DNA of 6,405 bases from Fidelibacterota bacterium. GTDB lineage: Bacteria > Fidelibacterota > Marinisomatia > SCGC-AAA003-L08 > D37C17. How positions within the stretch are numbered: the first letter of the stretch is position 1; each line of letters starts with the position of its first letter. A model generated the notes under the pieces. The model made no database searches. It was not told the DNA's origin and saw only the letters and a list, made by a program, of their open reading frames with translations. The translations under genes and the position numbers were made by a program. Shown piece by piece: positions 4,938 to 6,405 of this stretch. The stretch covers positions 1 through 6,405 of the forward strand of contig DTTG01000203.1 in NCBI GenBank assembly GCA_012964845.1, read 5' to 3'.

Positions 4938-6405
4938 GTCCGTCAATTAATACAGATGTACTGGTTATTGGCAGTGGATTATCAGGCGCCACGGCAGCAA
5001 TTACCGCAGCTGATGAGGGGAAAAATGTAACCATTATTACCAAATCTCCCCAGTTAAAAAGTGGAAATACGCCCAAAGCCCAAGGCGGAATTGTCTATAA
5101 CAGCAGCACTGATTCTCCAGAGAAACTGAAGAATGATATCATTAAAGCTGGGAATAATCATTCCTCACTTGATGCAGTAGATTTAATCTGTAATGAGGGT
5201 CCCCAATTAGTAAAAGCATTGCTCATTGACCGATTTAAAGTTGCTTTCGATACTGGCCAACCTATGGGAGATGATGATACCCTTTGTCGAACCAGGGAAG
5301 CTGCACATTCGGAATCTCGTATTATTTATAGCAAAGACAAAACCGGAGATTCCATTCAAACAGCCATATTGAGTGAATTGGAAAAACATCCCCATATTTC
5401 TATCATAACCAATTATACAGCTATTGACCTATTAACCTTATCGCACCACTCCACAATTTCTACCGACATCTACAAAAAACCCGCTTGTTTTGGTGCAATG
5501 GTGTTGGATAATAATACGGGAAAGGTATCTTCACTTTATGCCCAAAGAACTATATTGGCAACGGGGGGATTGGGACAGATTTTTCTCCACTCAACCAATC
5601 CGGAAGATTCCATTGGAGACGGTATTGCCATGGCTTGGCGGGCTGGCGCCAGGTGTTTTAACCTGCAGTATATCCAATTTCATCCCACAACTCTTTTCAG
5701 CGGATCTGGTCGCTTTTTAATTTCAGAAGCTGTCAGGGGTGAAGGGGGGATTTTAATTGATGGGCATGGAAATGAATTCATGCAGAAAATTCATGAAAAA
5801 GGTAGTTTAGCACCACGTGATATTGTTGCTCGAGGTATCCATCAAAAAATGTTAGATACAGCTCTTCCCTGCATGTATTTGGATATTTCATTTAAGGATA
5901 GTGACTGGATTATAAACCGATTTCCCTCTATTTATAAAGGCTGTCTGGAGGCTGGAATTGATATGACCAAAGAGCCCATTCCGGTGGTGCCGGCTGCACA
6001 TTATATTTGTGGGGGTATTGGTGTAAATCTGGAAGGCCGGACTTCTGTAAAGCGCTTGTATGCAGTGGGTGAAGTTGCCTGTACCGGTGTTCATGGGGCT
6101 AACCGTTTAGCCAGCACTTCTTTACTGGAAGCTTTGGTATGGGGATATCATGCCGGAAAAGATGCAGCCATTTTTAGAGATGGAGATGACCATTTCCCAG
6201 AAATTGAACCCTGGGTAGATGAACTCGAAGAAATTGATCCAGCTCTTATTGCTCAGGATTGGCTCACTATTAAAAATACCATGTGGAATTATGTGGGATT
6301 AATTCGTACCCGTCAAAGGCTCCACCGTGCACGTACCATTATGCGGAATCTTCAAACGGAAATTGAAAGTTTTTACCAGAAAGCTAAATTGACTCCAAAT
6401 ATTGT
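4934..6405 (+). CDS. nadB: L-aspartate oxidase NadB (3' end outside window)
   Basis: This is a flavoenzyme that oxidises L-aspartate to iminoaspartate, using fumarate or oxygen as acceptor, and supplies the NadA substrate. 490 codons are visible without stop or frameshift; the family is usually about 510-540 residues, so only the tail is missing. The FAD motif is DVLVIGSGLSG (8-18), followed by AQGGI (49-53). The active region has TREAAHS (R121, E122), QFHPT (H250), SEAVRGEGG (264-272), APRDIVAR (R295), AAHYICGGI (H356) and GANRLASTSLLEA (R391). These positions correspond, at small offsets, to known catalytic residues of E. coli NadB. The succinate-dehydrogenase-like C-terminal helical domain begins near 430 and includes MWNYVGLIRT (450-459). 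Unlike a succinate dehydrogenase, its context is purely NAD synthesis. The ATG overlaps the nadC stop as ATGA and no separate ribosome site is visible. Confidence 0.96.
   Translation, partial: MSPSINTDVLVIGSGLSGATAAITAADEGKNVTIITKSPQLKSGNTPKAQGGIVYNSSTDSPEKLKNDIIKAGNNHSSLDAVDLICNEGPQLVKALLIDRFKVAFDTGQPMGDDDTLCRTREAAHSESRIIYSKDKTGDSIQTAILSELEKHPHISIITNYTAIDLLTLSHHSTISTDIYKKPACFGAMVLDNNTGKVSSLYAQRTILATGGLGQIFLHSTNPEDSIGDGIAMAWRAGARCFNLQYIQFHPTTLFSGSGRFLISEAVRGEGGILIDGHGNEFMQKIHEKGSLAPRDIVARGIHQKMLDTALPCMYLDISFKDSDWIINRFPSIYKGCLEAGIDMTKEPIPVVPAAHYICGGIGVNLEGRTSVKRLYAVGEVACTGVHGANRLASTSLLEALVWGYHAGKDAAIFRDGDDHFPEIEPWVDELEEIDPALIAQDWLTIKNTMWNYVGLIRTRQRLHRARTIMRNLQTEIESFYQKAKLTPNI

Noticed and set aside
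5562..5750. Two runs of six G in nadB that might allow slippage or phase variation
   Set aside because: Both encode conserved glycines (ATGG and GEGG motifs) and the frame stays intact on either side. Six bases is short for phase variation.
5207..6094. Three short open frames (two minus, one plus in another frame) inside nadB
   Set aside because: All overlap the continuous nadB frame, whose active-site motifs occur throughout. None shows domain features.
4934..6405. Succinate dehydrogenase/fumarate reductase flavoprotein as the identity of the last gene
   Set aside because: The TREAAHS, QFHPT and GANRLAS motifs occur in the shared superfamily, but the placement directly after nadA-nadC with ATGA overlap and the overall length fit L-aspartate oxidase.

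Overview
The window is a compact, AT-rich bacterial chromosomal segment (coding GC roughly 35-45% where counted by eye) with two divergent gene blocks separated by a 111-150 bp control region. There is no sign of phage, plasmid, insertion sequence, CRISPR or RNA gene. DnaA domain IV (AMFLSKEL..., GGRDHSTVIHAC) and the short NadA look like FCB-group or related environmental bacteria (Bacteroidota/Chlorobi/Marinimicrobia-like). That assignment is an impression from protein style, not a demonstrated placement.

Left block (minus strand, read right to left): dnaA, then an OmpR/PhoB-family (CpxR/RstA-like) response regulator, then what looks like the first 29 codons of a membrane histidine kinase cut off by the window edge. 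dnaA and the regulator share one base (TAATG). The regulator stop also touches the only sensible kinase start, a non-standard ATT. This packs the replication initiator into one probable operon with a two-component system, which is an uncommon neighbourhood for dnaA. No dnaN, rpmH or recF and no obvious DnaA box is seen next to it.

Control region (about 2148-2297): it holds a TATAAT-like -10 for dnaA, a plausible TTGAAA/TTTAAA promoter for the rightward block, and a near-perfect inverted repeat (AAATTCGGGTAT ... ATACCGAATTT). The arms of the repeat fall on the two divergent promoters.

Right block (plus strand): a membrane-anchored glycerophosphodiester phosphodiesterase of noticeably higher AT content. 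After a 55 bp gap comes the de novo NAD operon nadA-nadC-nadB. nadA/nadC overlap by TTGA (TTG start) and nadC/nadB by ATGA. Together NadB (L-aspartate to iminoaspartate), NadA (iminoaspartate plus dihydroxyacetone phosphate to quinolinate) and NadC (quinolinate plus PRPP to nicotinate mononucleotide) form the whole aspartate route to the NAD precursor. nadB is open to the right edge and lacks only its last few dozen codons.

The NAD genes are ordinary and well supported. The points worth a second look are the dnaA/two-component coupling, the shared operator-like repeat, the altered DnaA P-loop and the ATT-start kinase. I see no clear evidence for a wholly new system.
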